Source: an uncultured Clostridia bacterium (GTDB lineage: Bacteria; Bacillota; Clostridia; TANB77; CAG-508). From it: 64,000 nucleotides of DNA. Positions 8,461 to 16,846 of this stretch are shown here, in pieces (the stretch's first letter is position 1; each line of letters begins with the position of its first letter). The notes beneath the pieces were generated by a model. The model was not told where the DNA came from and did not search any database. It saw only the letters and a list, made by a program, of their open reading frames with translations. The translations under genes and the position numbers were made by a program. The DNA lies in NCBI GenBank assembly GCA_934130355.1, contig CAKOXV010000004.1, positions 31,606 to 95,605 on the forward strand, in the 5' to 3' direction.

Positions 8461-10593
8461 TTATTTTATTTTGATTTTTTCTTGCTCCTTATTACAAGAA
8501 TTACAATATGGACAACCACTGCATCCTTTTTCTTTAACATCTTTGTTTCTCAATAAAACATATATTGCACTTATTCCAACAAACGTAATAATTATCAAAT
8601 TCGTAATATTTAATGTCTTGTTTTCAATTCTACTACCTATTTGGTACACAATTGTTGCTAAAATCCAAGCAAAAGTTGTTTGATATGTTATTGCTTTAAG
8701 TACTTTTTTTGTTCCTCCAAGTTCTCTCCTCATAGCACTTATTGCTCCAATACATGGTGCACTAAACAAATTAAATATCATGAAAGAATATGCAGAACTT
8801 TTAGTAAAGAAGCTGAATATTCCACTCCTAAATATTTGCTCTCCTTCTTCTGTTATTTCTGATAATCCAGAAATTATTGACATAGAAGATATTACCTGTT
8901 CTTTGGCTACAAGTCCTTGGATTGCTGATACTGTTGCACCCCAGCTATTAGTTCCTAGAATTGGATAAAATAAGGGTGATATTGTTTTTCCAATTAAAGC
9001 TAACATACTATCTTCTACATTAACACCATATTCAAATTTAATTGAAAATGACAACAAAAACCATATAATTATTGAACATATTAATATAACACTTCCTGCT
9101 CTTTTTATAAAAGCCTCAACTTTATAATAGACTTCTTTTGCCACATATTTAGCACTTGGCAATTTATATTCTGGCAATTCTGAAACATAAGTATTATTTG
9201 TATTTTTAAATACAAATTTTTTCATAATTATTGCACTTATAATTATTATACCTATTGCTAAAAAATATAATGTCACAGCAACAATGCCACTATTTTCTTC
9301 GAAAAAATAACTCGAAAATAATGCTATTATCGGTAATTTAGCACTACAAGGTATAAATGGAGTTAAAATTGTTGTGAGTTCTCTTTCTTCTTTATTTTCA
9401 ATTATTCTTGTTCCCATTATTCCTGGCACACTACATCCTGACCCAATAATAAATGGTATTAAACTTTTACCACTTAATCCAATTTTTCTGAATAGCTTGT
9501 CCAATAATAGAGCAATTCTTGACATATATCCCGTTGTTTCTAGTAAAGATATGCAAATAAATAATATTATAAGTTGTGGTACAAAGCCTAGGACTGCTCC
9601 AACCCCTGAAATTATACCATCTACCACAAGACTATTTATCCATGCTGATGTTCCTAAATTTTCTAATATATTTCTGATTCCTTCTCCTGCATTTTTAATA
9701 ATTTCTGATAGCAAATCTGTTGTAAAGCTTCCTACAACACCAACAGATAAATAATATACTAAAAACATTATCACTATAAATATTGGAAAAGCAAACCATT
9801 TATTTAAAAATACTTTGTCTAATCTATCTGATATTGTTTCTTTTAATATTGTTTTTTCTACAGTCTGTCTTTTAACCTGTTCTATAAATTTATATCTTTC
9901 TGTTGCTATTGTTTCCTCTAAGTCTGTAACATAATTTTGTGACAATTCTTGTTCAATATTTTTGATTTTATATGTATTTAGGCTTTCAAATCTTTCGTCA
10001 TTTTCTAATAATTTAACAGCTACAAATCTTTTATGTTTTGTTGTTTTGTCAATTATGTTTTCAATTTGTTTTATTGTCTCTTCCATTTTTGAATCATAAA
10101 AGTATATCTTATTTTTATTTGTTAAATATTCTATTTCTCTAGTTAGTTCATTTATACCTGTCTCTTTTAAAGCAGAGATTTTTACAACTTTTACTCCTAA
10201 AAATTGTTCTAACTTTTGTTCACTAATTATTAATCCTTTTCTCTCCAGAATATCAGCCATATTTAATGCAATTATTATTTTAGTGTCTAATTCTAACAAT
10301 TGGGTTGTTAAGTATAAACTCCTCTCAAGTGATGTACTATCAACTATATTTATTATCACATCAGGTTCTTCTTCAAATATAAATTTTCTTGTTAGTTCTT
10401 CTTCTATACTATATGGACTTAATGAATATATTCCAGGTAAATCTGTTATCTCATGTTCAGTTCCTTTTATTATCCCTGTCTTTTTCTCTATTGTTACTCC
10501 TGGCCAGTTTCCAACCTTAGCATTCATTCCTGTTAATGCATTAAATAAAGTTGTTTTCCCACTATTTTGATTTCCTACTAATGCAATTTTCAT
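8461..10593 (-). CDS. feoB: FeoB, ferrous iron transport GTPase-permease
   Basis: This inner-membrane Fe(II) uptake protein has 710 residues. The N-terminal G domain starts directly with GNQNSGKTTLFNAL (G1), followed by the G3 DLPGIYSL and the G4 NMAD. A helical spacer region lies near 180-265, then two Gate-type membrane halves including IPFIIGSGCSVPGIMGTR and PFIPCSAKLPII. The C-terminus ends in a Cys-rich tail, CSGCPYCNSC, as seen in many Bacillota FeoB. It starts 1 nt after the feoA stop. Full length, no damage. A strict anaerobe using Fe(II) fits the neighbouring suf genes. Confidence 0.97.
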   Translation of the reverse strand: MKIALVGNQNSGKTTLFNALTGMNAKVGNWPGVTIEKKTGIIKGTEHEITDLPGIYSLSPYSIEEELTRKFIFEEEPDVIINIVDSTSLERSLYLTTQLLELDTKIIIALNMADILERKGLIISEQKLEQFLGVKVVKISALKETGINELTREIEYLTNKNKIYFYDSKMEETIKQIENIIDKTTKHKRFVAVKLLENDERFESLNTYKIKNIEQELSQNYVTDLEETIATERYKFIEQVKRQTVEKTILKETISDRLDKVFLNKWFAFPIFIVIMFLVYYLSVGVVGSFTTDLLSEIIKNAGEGIRNILENLGTSAWINSLVVDGIISGVGAVLGFVPQLIILFICISLLETTGYMSRIALLLDKLFRKIGLSGKSLIPFIIGSGCSVPGIMGTRIIENKEERELTTILTPFIPCSAKLPIIALFSSYFFEENSGIVAVTLYFLAIGIIIISAIIMKKFVFKNTNNTYVSELPEYKLPSAKYVAKEVYYKVEAFIKRAGSVILICSIIIWFLLSFSIKFEYGVNVEDSMLALIGKTISPLFYPILGTNSWGATVSAIQGLVAKEQVISSMSIISGLSEITEEGEQIFRSGIFSFFTKSSAYSFMIFNLFSAPCIGAISAMRRELGGTKKVLKAITYQTTFAWILATIVYQIGSRIENKTLNITNLIIITFVGISAIYVLLRNKDVKEKGCSGCPYCNSCNKEQEKIKIK

Positions 10594-10594
10594 C

Positions 10595-10843
10595 TTATAG
10601 CACCTCCACTTCTATTTTGCTTAAGTCTTCTTTACGTATACATAGTTCATAGTCTCTTAAGCTAATATCTATTGGATCTCCCATTGGTGCAATTTTTTTA
10701 ACTAAAATTTCTGTTTCTCTAATAATTCCCATGTCTAATAAATGTCTTCTAATTGCTCTATTTTTTTCGTTTAGTCTCAAAACTTTCGCCCTTTGTCCAA
10801 CTTTTAAATCAGATAAATAACATTTTTCTCCTGTTTCTTTCAC
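10595..10843 (-). CDS. feoA: FeoA, SH3-like accessory protein of ferrous iron transport
   Basis: The 82-residue FeoA domain protein has the family core LKVGQRAKVLRL...RRHLLDMGI followed by the strand-rich PIDISLRDYELCIRKEDL. It works with FeoB, whose gene follows 1 nt later. Translation starts at GTG 10843, supported by AAGGAG 7 nt upstream. The promoter at 10877-10905 reads the pair. Confidence 0.95.
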   Translation of the reverse strand: MKETGEKCYLSDLKVGQRAKVLRLNEKNRAIRRHLLDMGIIRETEILVKKIAPMGDPIDISLRDYELCIRKEDLSKIEVEVL

Positions 10844-10876
10844 TTTTTTCTCCTTGTTTATTTTTATATTTTTAAT

Positions 10877-10905
10877 ATTATATATCTGTATTTTTGAAAA
10901 AACAA
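10877..10905 (-). promoter_or_regulatory. feoAB promoter
   Basis: Minus-strand TTGTTT (10900-10905), 17 bp, TATAAT (10877-10882), about 35 bp before the feoA GTG. No clear DtxR or Fur-type palindrome is visible around it. Confidence 0.6.
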
Positions 10906-10938
10906 TAGAAATTTGTAATACAACTTTATTTTATTAAT

Positions 10939-11910
10939 TTATTTTTGAATTATAAACACCTTATCTAATGTATTTTGTCTAACTCCATTTATTATTATGT
11001 CAATAATATAGTTTATATTCTTTTCAATATATTTCTGTAAATCTTGATTTTCTGCAATTAGTTCATTACTTATTTCTTTCCAAGTATCTCTAATTATTTT
11101 ATCTATCTCTATATTGTCTTTGTCTTTAAATAATTTATAAATTTTATCTAATTCAATTTCAGTAATTTTTAAATCATATATATTTCTTTTTACTAATTTG
11201 CAAGCAATTACTTCTAAAAATATAATTTCAAAAATATTTGCAATAAGTTCTTCATATTCGTTTGAGTAACTATATAATAAATCTTCTATCTTTTCCTCTG
11301 AAAACTTGTTGCAAAATTCATTTTCTAAATAAATTGAATTTATATATTCTTTTATAAATTCTATTCCTTCAAGTTTTCCAATTAAATTATTGTATAAAGG
11401 ATAATCAGCAGTAATTTTCATATCTTGAGCTTTAAAGTCAGTGTCATATATTTTTAAAAAGCCTTGTATGCCACCAATTATCGTATCATTATAAGTATGG
11501 TTTTTAGTTTTTAATTTATTTTGTTTTACTTTAAGATACATCACTTTAATTATATTCAAATCTCTATCTATTCTTTTTCTACCACTATAATAAATCTTTT
11601 TGATTCCACTCTCTTTTATTTGTTTTACTGCTTCATCAGGATTTCTAAATGTTTTTAATTGCATTCCTATTGTATAATAGTTTGAATAATTTATGTCTTC
11701 CATAGTTTCCTTTCTAATTGAACTATTACAAAAGCCATCATATCTATATATTCTTTCATCCAGCAATTGTATAATTCCGATTTGAAGATTTACTATGTCA
11801 TCATCTGTAAGTAGTTCATTATCAAGTGCTTCTTCTATTAATGTTTTAAAATAATTTTTCTCATCTAAATTTTCTCTTTTTATTTTACTTATAACTTCAA
11901 GATTACTCAA
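10939..11910 (-). CDS. DUF6179-like protein of unknown function
   Basis: The protein has 323 residues, appears cytosolic and largely helical, and has no signal or membrane segment. Recognisable blocks are SSIRKETMEDINYSNYYTIG, TYNDTIIGGIQGFLKIYDTD and IEFIKEYINSIYLENEFCN; from memory these match the Clostridia family DUF6179. The start overlaps the end of the preceding DUF6323-like gene by 8 nt, so the pair is translationally coupled. No catalytic motif is apparent. The gene lies directly upstream of feoAB but probably in a separate transcript. The family name is recollection, not a search result. Confidence 0.65.
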   Translation of the reverse strand: MSNLEVISKIKRENLDEKNYFKTLIEEALDNELLTDDDIVNLQIGIIQLLDERIYRYDGFCNSSIRKETMEDINYSNYYTIGMQLKTFRNPDEAVKQIKESGIKKIYYSGRKRIDRDLNIIKVMYLKVKQNKLKTKNHTYNDTIIGGIQGFLKIYDTDFKAQDMKITADYPLYNNLIGKLEGIEFIKEYINSIYLENEFCNKFSEEKIEDLLYSYSNEYEELIANIFEIIFLEVIACKLVKRNIYDLKITEIELDKIYKLFKDKDNIEIDKIIRDTWKEISNELIAENQDLQKYIEKNINYIIDIIINGVRQNTLDKVFIIQK

Positions 11911-12367
11911 AATTTGAACCTCCTTTTATATCATCTATTGATTTATTATTTAGTAATTTTTCTCTCATTTCATACATAATTGTTCCTGATAAATATTCAA
12001 GGTCTCCTTTACATATTCCATCAAAAAATCTTTTCATTACTCCTATTAATTCATCATCTGTAATTAAGTCCATTGTCTCATTTTTATATTCATAAAATAT
12101 TTCAATTAATTCATATATAGTACTTTCATAATTTTCCTGGTTTATGTATGGAGAATCACAGAATTCTTTTATCAATTTTTCTATGATGTTTCCTCTAAAT
12201 TCCACTCTCCCTGTGCTTTTTAATGTTTCTTTTCTCTTTTCTAATAAATTTGATATTTGACTATTATTTAATGTCAAACCATATTTGCTTGTAATTTCAT
12301 TACACTTTTGAATACTTGTAATCTCTATTTGTTTTCTTTTATTAAGAATTTCTAAATAATCTTCCAT
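11903..12367 (-). CDS. DUF6323-like protein of unknown function
   Basis: This helical protein of 154 residues carries the blocks STGRVEFRGNIIEKLIKEFC, DSPYINQENYESTIYELIEI and FDGICKGDLEYLSG, which I recall from the Clostridia family DUF6323, usually encoded next to a DUF6179 protein. It overlaps the downstream partner by 8 nt. An AGGGGA site precedes the ATG. It has no transmembrane segment, cysteine cluster or known catalytic motif. The function is unknown; the consistent pairing suggests a two-subunit complex. Confidence 0.65.
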   Translation of the reverse strand: MEDYLEILNKRKQIEITSIQKCNEITSKYGLTLNNSQISNLLEKRKETLKSTGRVEFRGNIIEKLIKEFCDSPYINQENYESTIYELIEIFYEYKNETMDLITDDELIGVMKRFFDGICKGDLEYLSGTIMYEMREKLLNNKSIDDIKGGSNFE

Positions 12368-12455
12368 TTTGTTCCCCTTATTTTATATAACATATATTTT
12401 ACAAAAATAACAGTCTTGATTTTTTGAAGATTTTGTGCTATAGTGGTTATAAATT

Positions 12456-12496
12456 AAAAAGAGAAGACACTTCATTTTGTAGCGTTTTCTCTTTTT
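12456..12496 (-). terminator. Terminator of gpmA
   Basis: Minus-strand hairpin with arms AAAAGAGAAAACGCT and the matching AGAAGACTT-type arm, ending in TTCTCTTTTT just after the gpmA stop at 12502. Confidence 0.7.
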
Positions 12497-12501
12497 TGTT
12501 A

Positions 12502-13194
12502 TTATTTTAAATAATAATGTCTAATAGGTTTTAATGTTTCTTCATCTAATTCATAACAAATTGGATTACCTGTTTGTAATTCTAATTTGATAATATCTTC
12601 ATCACTTATATTGTCTAAATATTTTATTAATCCTCTTAAACTATTTCCATGTGCTGCTATTATCACTCTTTTACCTTTTTCTAATTCTGGTTTTATGTCT
12701 GAATTCCAATATTCAAGAACTCTTTTTATTGTATCTACAAGGTTTTCTGTTTTTGGTAATTCATCTTTGCTTAAATCTTTATATTTTTCGTCATTTCCAG
12801 GATATCTTGGATCTGTTTCTTCCAATTCTGGCGGTCTTACATCTGTGCTTCTTCTCCAAAGTAATACTTGCTCAGCCCCATATTTTTCTTTTGTTTCATC
12901 TTTGTTTAGGCCTTGTAATGCTCCATAATGTCTTTCATTTAGTCTCCAACTTCTTTTTATTTCTATATCTTCTTCTCCCATTTCTTTTAATATATAGTCT
13001 AATGTGTCTTCTGCTCTTTTTAATACTGATGTAAATGCTAAATCAAAATGAAATCCTTTTTCTTTTAGGATTTTTCCTGCTTCTTTTGCCTCTTTTACTC
13101 CTTGTTCTGATAAATCTACATCTGTCCATCCTGTAAATTTGTTTTCTAAATTCCACATGCTTTGTCCATGTCTAACTAATACTAATTTAATCAT
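12502..13194 (-). CDS. gpmA: 2,3-bisphosphoglycerate-dependent phosphoglycerate mutase
   Basis: It interconverts 3- and 2-phosphoglycerate in glycolysis in the cytosol. Its 230 residues fit the dPGM family. The catalytic RHGQSMWN with phospho-His is near residue 9, [13 protein letters not shown] follows, the substrate block [12 protein letters not shown] is near 87-98, RRSTDVRPP near 114-122, and the second catalytic histidine sits in [14 protein letters not shown] near 180. The start at 13194 has a GGAGG upstream. It is monocistronic with a terminator downstream. Confidence 0.96.
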   Translation of the reverse strand: MIKLVLVRHGQSMWNLENKFTGWTDVDLSEQGVKEAKEAGKILKEKGFHFDLAFTSVLKRAEDTLDYILKEMGEEDIEIKRSWRLNERHYGALQGLNKDETKEKYGAEQVLLWRRSTDVRPPELEETDPRYPGNDEKYKDLSKDELPKTENLVDTIKRVLEYWNSDIKPELEKGKRVIIAAHGNSLRGLIKYLDNISDEDIIKLELQTGNPICYELDEETLKPIRHYYLK

Positions 13195-13231
13195 AAAAAT
13201 ACCTCCTATAATAATTATTCCCTTTTATTTT

Positions 13232-13615
13232 TTATATATCTTCAGTAAAATCTTTTCTTTTACCTTCGATAATTTCATTATACAATTCAATTTTATAGTC
13301 TAACCTTGCAAGTGTTTCTGTTATGCTTCTTTGCTTTTCTTGTAATTTTTCTCTTTGCTCTTCCAATAGTTTTTTTCTAGCTTCTGCTGTTGTTTTTCCT
13401 TTTTCAAATAAATTCGTATATTCTATTAGAATTTCTATTTCAACTCCAGAATTACGCATACATTTTATGAATTCTATTCTTTTACAAGACGCTTCATCAT
13501 AATTCCTTATTCCATTAGAATTTCTTGGAACTTTTGCAATCAATCCTATTCTTTCATAATATCTTAATGTATCTGGTGTTAAATTATATTTTTGACTAAC
13601 TTCTGCTATTGTCAC
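13232..13615 (-). CDS. MerR-family transcriptional regulator
   Basis: The 127-residue regulator has the MerR HTH (MTIAEVSQKYNLTPDTLRYY, then ERIGL) and a coiled-coil dimerisation helix with a short C-terminus. It has no metal-binding cysteine set of the CueR/ZntR kind, so it belongs with the small-molecule or stress-type subgroup that often controls oxidoreductase, cupin and flavodoxin genes. The start is GTG 13615 with GGAGG upstream. Its promoter is one of four copies of a shared cassette (13656-13684). MerR-type 19-bp-spacer promoters at 14277-14307 and 20720-20750 are plausible targets, the first directly upstream of the adjacent cupin gene. Confidence 0.9.
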   Translation of the reverse strand: MTIAEVSQKYNLTPDTLRYYERIGLIAKVPRNSNGIRNYDEASCKRIEFIKCMRNSGVEIEILIEYTNLFEKGKTTAEARKKLLEEQREKLQEKQRSITETLARLDYKIELYNEIIEGKRKDFTEDI

Positions 13616-13655
13616 TTTTGTTCCTCCATTCTATATCAATATTTTGTATAATCTC

Positions 13656-13696
13656 TTTATATCACAAAAGCAGATAATTTTCAATTATCTGCTTTT
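13656..13696 (-). promoter_or_regulatory. Shared promoter cassette copy 1 (MerR gene), overlapping cupin terminator hairpin
   Basis: Minus-strand TTGAAA (13679-13684), 17-bp spacer ATTATCTGCTTTTGTGA, TATAAA (13656-13661). The same bases form a 14-bp perfect hairpin (AAAAGCAGATAATT, 3-nt loop, matching arm; 13666-13696) followed by T-rich sequence, so it also looks like the terminator of the cupin gene ending at 13728. Confidence 0.65.
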
Positions 13697-13727
13697 AAAT
13701 TCTTTATCCATTTATCAATTTCATCTT

Positions 13728-14246
13728 TTATTCTGGCAATTTGTTATATTCTTCATCTGAAACTTTTTCACACCATTCATTTGAAGTATTTTCTCCTGGT
13801 ACTTCCACAGCAATATGGCTGAACCAAGATTTTGAAGTAGCTCCATGCCAATGTTTTACATTTGCCGGAATTGTTATAACATCTCCTGGTTTTAATCTTA
13901 TAGCTTCTTTTCCTTCTTCTTGATACCATCCTTCTCCATCAACACAGATTAAAATTTGTCCTCCTCCATTTGTACTATGATGTATATGCCAATTATTTCT
14001 ACATCTTGGTTCAAATGTTACATTTGCAATAAACACTTCTTTTGTTTCTTCATCTCCATAAACTTCTTTTATTAATGCAAATGCACTCCAAGCTTTTGGC
14101 CAACCAGAATAAAATGCTAATTGTGTTACAATTTCTACTGCTTCTTCTCTTGACCATATTTCTCCAAATAATACATCATCATTTAACTCAGCAAATTTAG
14201 GTGCTAATTTTACTAAATTTTCTCTACCTGCTGTTTGTTTTTTCAT
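13728..14246 (-). CDS. Cupin protein with a shrunken carboxymuconolactone-decarboxylase-like N-terminus
   Basis: This 172-residue protein carries an intact small cupin domain in its C-terminal half: CRNNWHIHHSTNGGG supplies the metal histidines and LKPGDVITIPANVKHWHGA is the second cupin motif. The N-terminus begins like the CMD/AhpD-type half of a common CMD-cupin fusion (FAELNDDVLFGEIWSREE, later AFYSGWPKAWSAF). Compared with the remembered fusion of about 250 residues, two stretches seem missing, roughly 40 residues between these blocks and about 30 before VFIANVTFEP. Both losses keep the frame. The cupin may work; the CMD half probably does not. The upstream promoter has a MerR-type operator. 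Confidence 0.8.
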   Translation of the reverse strand: MKKQTAGRENLVKLAPKFAELNDDVLFGEIWSREEAVEIVTQLAFYSGWPKAWSAFALIKEVYGDEETKEVFIANVTFEPRCRNNWHIHHSTNGGGQILICVDGEGWYQEEGKEAIRLKPGDVITIPANVKHWHGATSKSWFSHIAVEVPGENTSNEWCEKVSDEEYNKLPE

Positions 14247-14276
14247 AATATATTTCTTCTTAACTTTTTCACTTGT

Positions 14277-14307
14277 ATTATATACTTCGGTAGTAACTAC
14301 CGGTCAA
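14277..14307 (-). promoter_or_regulatory. MerR-type promoter with 19-bp spacer and dyad operator
   Basis: Minus-strand TTGACC (14302-14307) and TATAAT (14277-14282) are 19 bp apart, the over-long spacing that MerR proteins correct. The spacer holds the perfect dyad CGGTAGT-T-ACTACCG (14288-14302). It drives the cupin gene and probably answers to the MerR regulator at 13232. Confidence 0.85.
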
Positions 14308-14338
14308 TAGTTTCTTTAAAATTTTTAATAAATAAAAT

Positions 14339-14908
14339 TTATGGTTGTGTTTCAATAATTTTACCATTTTCATCATAAGTTGTTATTTTTGTTATATTTC
14401 CATCCTTGTCATAGTCATATATTACTCTATCTTGTAAACTTTTCTTATAATATTCTCTATATAATGGTTGTTCATAGTTATTATAATCATAAAATTCCTT
14501 TATATACTCTTCTGTTTCATGATATGCAAATATATTATATTCTTTATAATAATATACTTCTTTTCTTAAGCGATTAGATAAATATTCTACTCCACAATAT
14601 TTATCTCCATCTATTTTCTTAATAACCGTCGTTTTTATACTCCAACACAATAACATAAATTCAATAAATGTCACTACAATTATTATTAAAGTCCAAAACA
14701 CAATTAAAAATATTCTAAATCCTTTATTTTTAATTGTTATAAGTGAAAATACACCTAATAGAAAAACTCCTAGTGGAATCATAAATGAAGCAATCCATAT
14801 AAAATCAGATTTTAAATGCCAATCAAAATTACCAATAATCTTATTTGTAATAATTACAAAAATTCCTATACATATTAATGCTATACTAAACCATATCTGT
14901 TTCTTCAC
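14339..14908 (-). CDS. Hypothetical membrane protein
   Basis: This 189-residue protein is not recognised. Three hydrophobic segments (about residues 7-22, 40-58 and 68-92) are followed by a polar C-terminal domain of about 95 residues, rich in Tyr, Glu and Asp. That domain ends in strand pairs VIYDYDKDGNITKITTYDENG that resemble YD/MORN-like repeats. The start has AGGAGA upstream. It follows a second small membrane protein (14941-15351) by 32 bp, so the two probably form an operon. Confidence 0.65.
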   Translation of the reverse strand: MKKQIWFSIALICIGIFVIITNKIIGNFDWHLKSDFIWIASFMIPLGVFLLGVFSLITIKNKGFRIFLIVFWTLIIIVVTFIEFMLLCWSIKTTVIKKIDGDKYCGVEYLSNRLRKEVYYYKEYNIFAYHETEEYIKEFYDYNNYEQPLYREYYKKSLQDRVIYDYDKDGNITKITTYDENGKIIETQP

Positions 14909-14940
14909 TTTTATATCTCCTTTACATATTACATATTTTA

Positions 14941-15351
14941 TTAATTATTTGTAACTGCTTTCTTTTTTATTTTATATATTATAATAATTTCAATTATTAT
15001 TTCTATAATCAAATAAAATAAGTGTGATGGTATATCTGCCTTTATATCTCTAAAATAATCATATATCTCACTATCTTCGTGATTATCTTCAAATACTGTT
15101 TGTACTTGGTTCATATTATTGTAAATTTTTAAGTAATAACCATCTGGAATTCCTCCCCAAAAAGTAACTTTTTTAATATCATATTTAATGTTAAAATGCT
15201 CTTTAATCTCTTTGGCAATATAGTCATTCTGATTTTCAATCTTTATTGTTTTGTATTCTGCAATATAATCTAGAAAGGTTAAAAATCCGGTATATAAATT
15301 TATTGTTAAAAATATTAATATTAAAATTATTAATATTATTTTTTCTTTCAT
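14941..15351 (-). CDS. Hypothetical membrane protein, two TM segments
   Basis: This protein of 136 residues is not recognised. One hydrophobic segment lies at the N-terminus (about 3-20) and one near the C-terminus (about 105-128), with an extracytoplasmic domain between them containing NDYIAKEIKEHFNIKYDIKK. The start is ATG 15351 because GGAGG lies 6 nt upstream; the longer TTG start overlaps that site. It is encoded just before the other small membrane protein. No function can be given. Confidence 0.6.
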   Translation of the reverse strand: MKEKIILIILILIFLTINLYTGFLTFLDYIAEYKTIKIENQNDYIAKEIKEHFNIKYDIKKVTFWGGIPDGYYLKIYNNMNQVQTVFEDNHEDSEIYDYFRDIKADIPSHLFYLIIEIIIEIIIIYKIKKKAVTNN

Positions 15352-15393
15352 TGTTTCCTCCAAATAGAACTACCATATTAAATCATAGTATTC

Positions 15394-15819
15394 TTAGCTC
15401 AAAAATTTGAACAAATTTAAGCCAATTTCTTCATCAAAATATCTATCAACTTTTCCATCTATAATATTTATTACCATTTCGCAAGTTGCACTTACAATTG
15501 CTTTGTTTAGGTGTCCACCAAATACTTCTCCTTTATCATTTCCAGCACTCATGTGAATATGAGTATAAAATTCATCATTCATTGTATTTATTGTTCCTGT
15601 TAATGAAACAATTTCAAAATTTCCTTTAAATTCGTTTGAATAATATTTCTTTTCTTCAACTTTATAAACACCTACCACAAAATTATTTGTTGCTCCTAAT
15701 GCATTTATGTTTGCTAAATTTATATTTTCTTTTAATGCTATTTCTTTTATTTTCTCAATAATTTCTTCTCCTTTATCCATTCTTACAATTATTTGATTAT
15801 TAAATTTTCTGTATTCCAT
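15394..15819 (-). CDS. PPC/DUF296-domain protein
   Basis: The 141-residue cytosolic protein is a stand-alone PPC domain (the fold found fused to AT-hooks in plants and free in bacteria). Diagnostic blocks are LANINALGATNNFVVGVY, EIVSLTGTINTMN, FYTHIHMSAGNDKGEVFGGH and VSATCEMVI. The conserved His residues of HIH...GGH are present and may bind metal. Bacterial members are probably trimeric and of unknown role. AAGGAGG precedes the ATG. Its promoter is copy 2 of the shared cassette. Confidence 0.88.
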   Translation of the reverse strand: MEYRKFNNQIIVRMDKGEEIIEKIKEIALKENINLANINALGATNNFVVGVYKVEEKKYYSNEFKGNFEIVSLTGTINTMNDEFYTHIHMSAGNDKGEVFGGHLNKAIVSATCEMVINIIDGKVDRYFDEEIGLNLFKFLS

Positions 15820-15907
15820 CTTATATACCTCCTTAATTTTAATTTATTTTATCATAATACAATAATTATTAAAAGTATCATTTTATAATCTTCTCAACAT
15901 TTTACTT

Positions 15908-15949
15908 ATCATAGCATAAAAGCAGATAATTATCAAACAATTATCTGCT
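15908..15949 (-). promoter_or_regulatory. Shared promoter cassette copy 2 (PPC gene), overlapping XRE-gene terminator
   Basis: Minus-strand TTGATA (15931-15936), spacer ATTATCTGCTTTTATGC, TATGAT (15908-15913). AGCAGATAATT (15921-15931) pairs with AATTATCTGCT (15939-15949), followed on the minus strand by T-rich sequence, so it can also end the XRE gene transcript at 15967. Confidence 0.65.
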
Positions 15950-15966
15950 CTATAACTTGTAATTTG

Positions 15967-16482
15967 TTATTTATTTCCTTTTATAAAAATTATTCCTAAT
16001 ATTGTAGTAATTACTATAACTATAATTGGTGCAACTTTAAAGAATACCCATTCAAATGAATGCCATATTGTTCCAATAACAGCCCATTCAGGATTACTAT
16101 AATCAAATGATTGGTATGGACTACCTAAAAGTGCCAATAAAATGAAAAGTAATATAATACAAATATCTATAATCATTAAGAAGCTTATAGTTCGTTTTCT
16201 TTTTTGTTTTTGTCTCATAGATAATTGTTCATTTATAACCTCTAATTTTTCTGATATTACTTTTATATCATTTTTTTGTTTTTCTTCAATGTCCTCTCCT
16301 AGAATTTCACTAACCGGAATATCAAAAACTTCTGATATGGATATAAGCATTTCAGCATCTGGAACAGATAAACCAGACTCCCACTTAGAAATTGTTTGTC
16401 TAACAACATTTAATTTAATACTTAACTCTTCTTGTGAAAATCCCTTATTTTTTCTTAAGGTTTTTAAATTATCTTTTAACAT
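15967..16482 (-). CDS. XRE-family regulator with C-terminal membrane segments
   Basis: The N-terminal HTH_3 domain (LKTLRKNKGFSQEELSIKL, then RQTISKWESG, about residues 5-60) is followed by a charged coiled-coil stretch (70-98). Two hydrophobic helices follow (about 103-125 and 147-168). Membrane-tethered XRE proteins of this shape are common in Clostridia. There is no obvious partner gene. The start at 16482 has AAGGAGG upstream. The 171 residues appear intact. Confidence 0.85.
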   Translation of the reverse strand: MLKDNLKTLRKNKGFSQEELSIKLNVVRQTISKWESGLSVPDAEMLISISEVFDIPVSEILGEDIEEKQKNDIKVISEKLEVINEQLSMRQKQKRKRTISFLMIIDICIILLFILLALLGSPYQSFDYSNPEWAVIGTIWHSFEWVFFKVAPIIVIVITTILGIIFIKGNK

Positions 16483-16521
16483 TTAAATTTTCCTCCTTTC
16501 AAGTTAAGTTTAATATAAGAA

Positions 16522-16545
16522 TGCCATTGCTACAAGCAATGTATT
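16522..16545. repeat. Small hairpin CATTGCT-ACA-AGCAATG
   Basis: A perfect 7-bp inverted repeat in the gap between the XRE gene and the decayed phosphatidyltransferase. It could be a weak terminator for the latter (minus strand) or an operator of the XRE gene. There is no T-run. Confidence 0.35.
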
Positions 16546-16574
16546 TTAACATTTAAACAAACTCCTTAAAACAT

Positions 16575-16771
16575 TTATATATTATTACATTTTTTGGTTC
16601 TAATATAATGCCCTTCTTGAATTGCTGCAAAAGTTACCACAGTACATATCCACATATAAGATTACAAATTTTAATCATAATATAAAATGGTATTGAAAAT
16701 ATTTTTGTTATCAGCAATGCTATTGACATTATTATTCTACTAATTGATATATAATTTGCTATGTTTTTCAT
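16575..16771 (-). pseudogene. Remnant of CDP-alcohol phosphatidyltransferase gene
   Basis: From ATG 16771 (GGAG upstream) the frame reads MKNIANYISISRIIMSIALL and stops after 45 codons at 16634. A second frame then continues with VVTFAAIQEGHYIRT to a stop at 16575. These are the N-terminal and C-terminal ends of a phosphatidyltransferase of the PgsA-like family, whose members have about 170-190 residues. The whole centre, including the catalytic DG-x2-AR motif, is missing. I read this as a real gene reduced by a large internal deletion with frame change. It is probably not functional. A further 63 bp upstream (16772-16846) hold nothing clear. Confidence 0.7.
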
Positions 16772-16846
16772 TGTTACTCCTGCAATTCATTAAATCATCT
16801 TCTTTACTCATATTTTCTCAACTCCATAAATTGTCCATTATATTGT

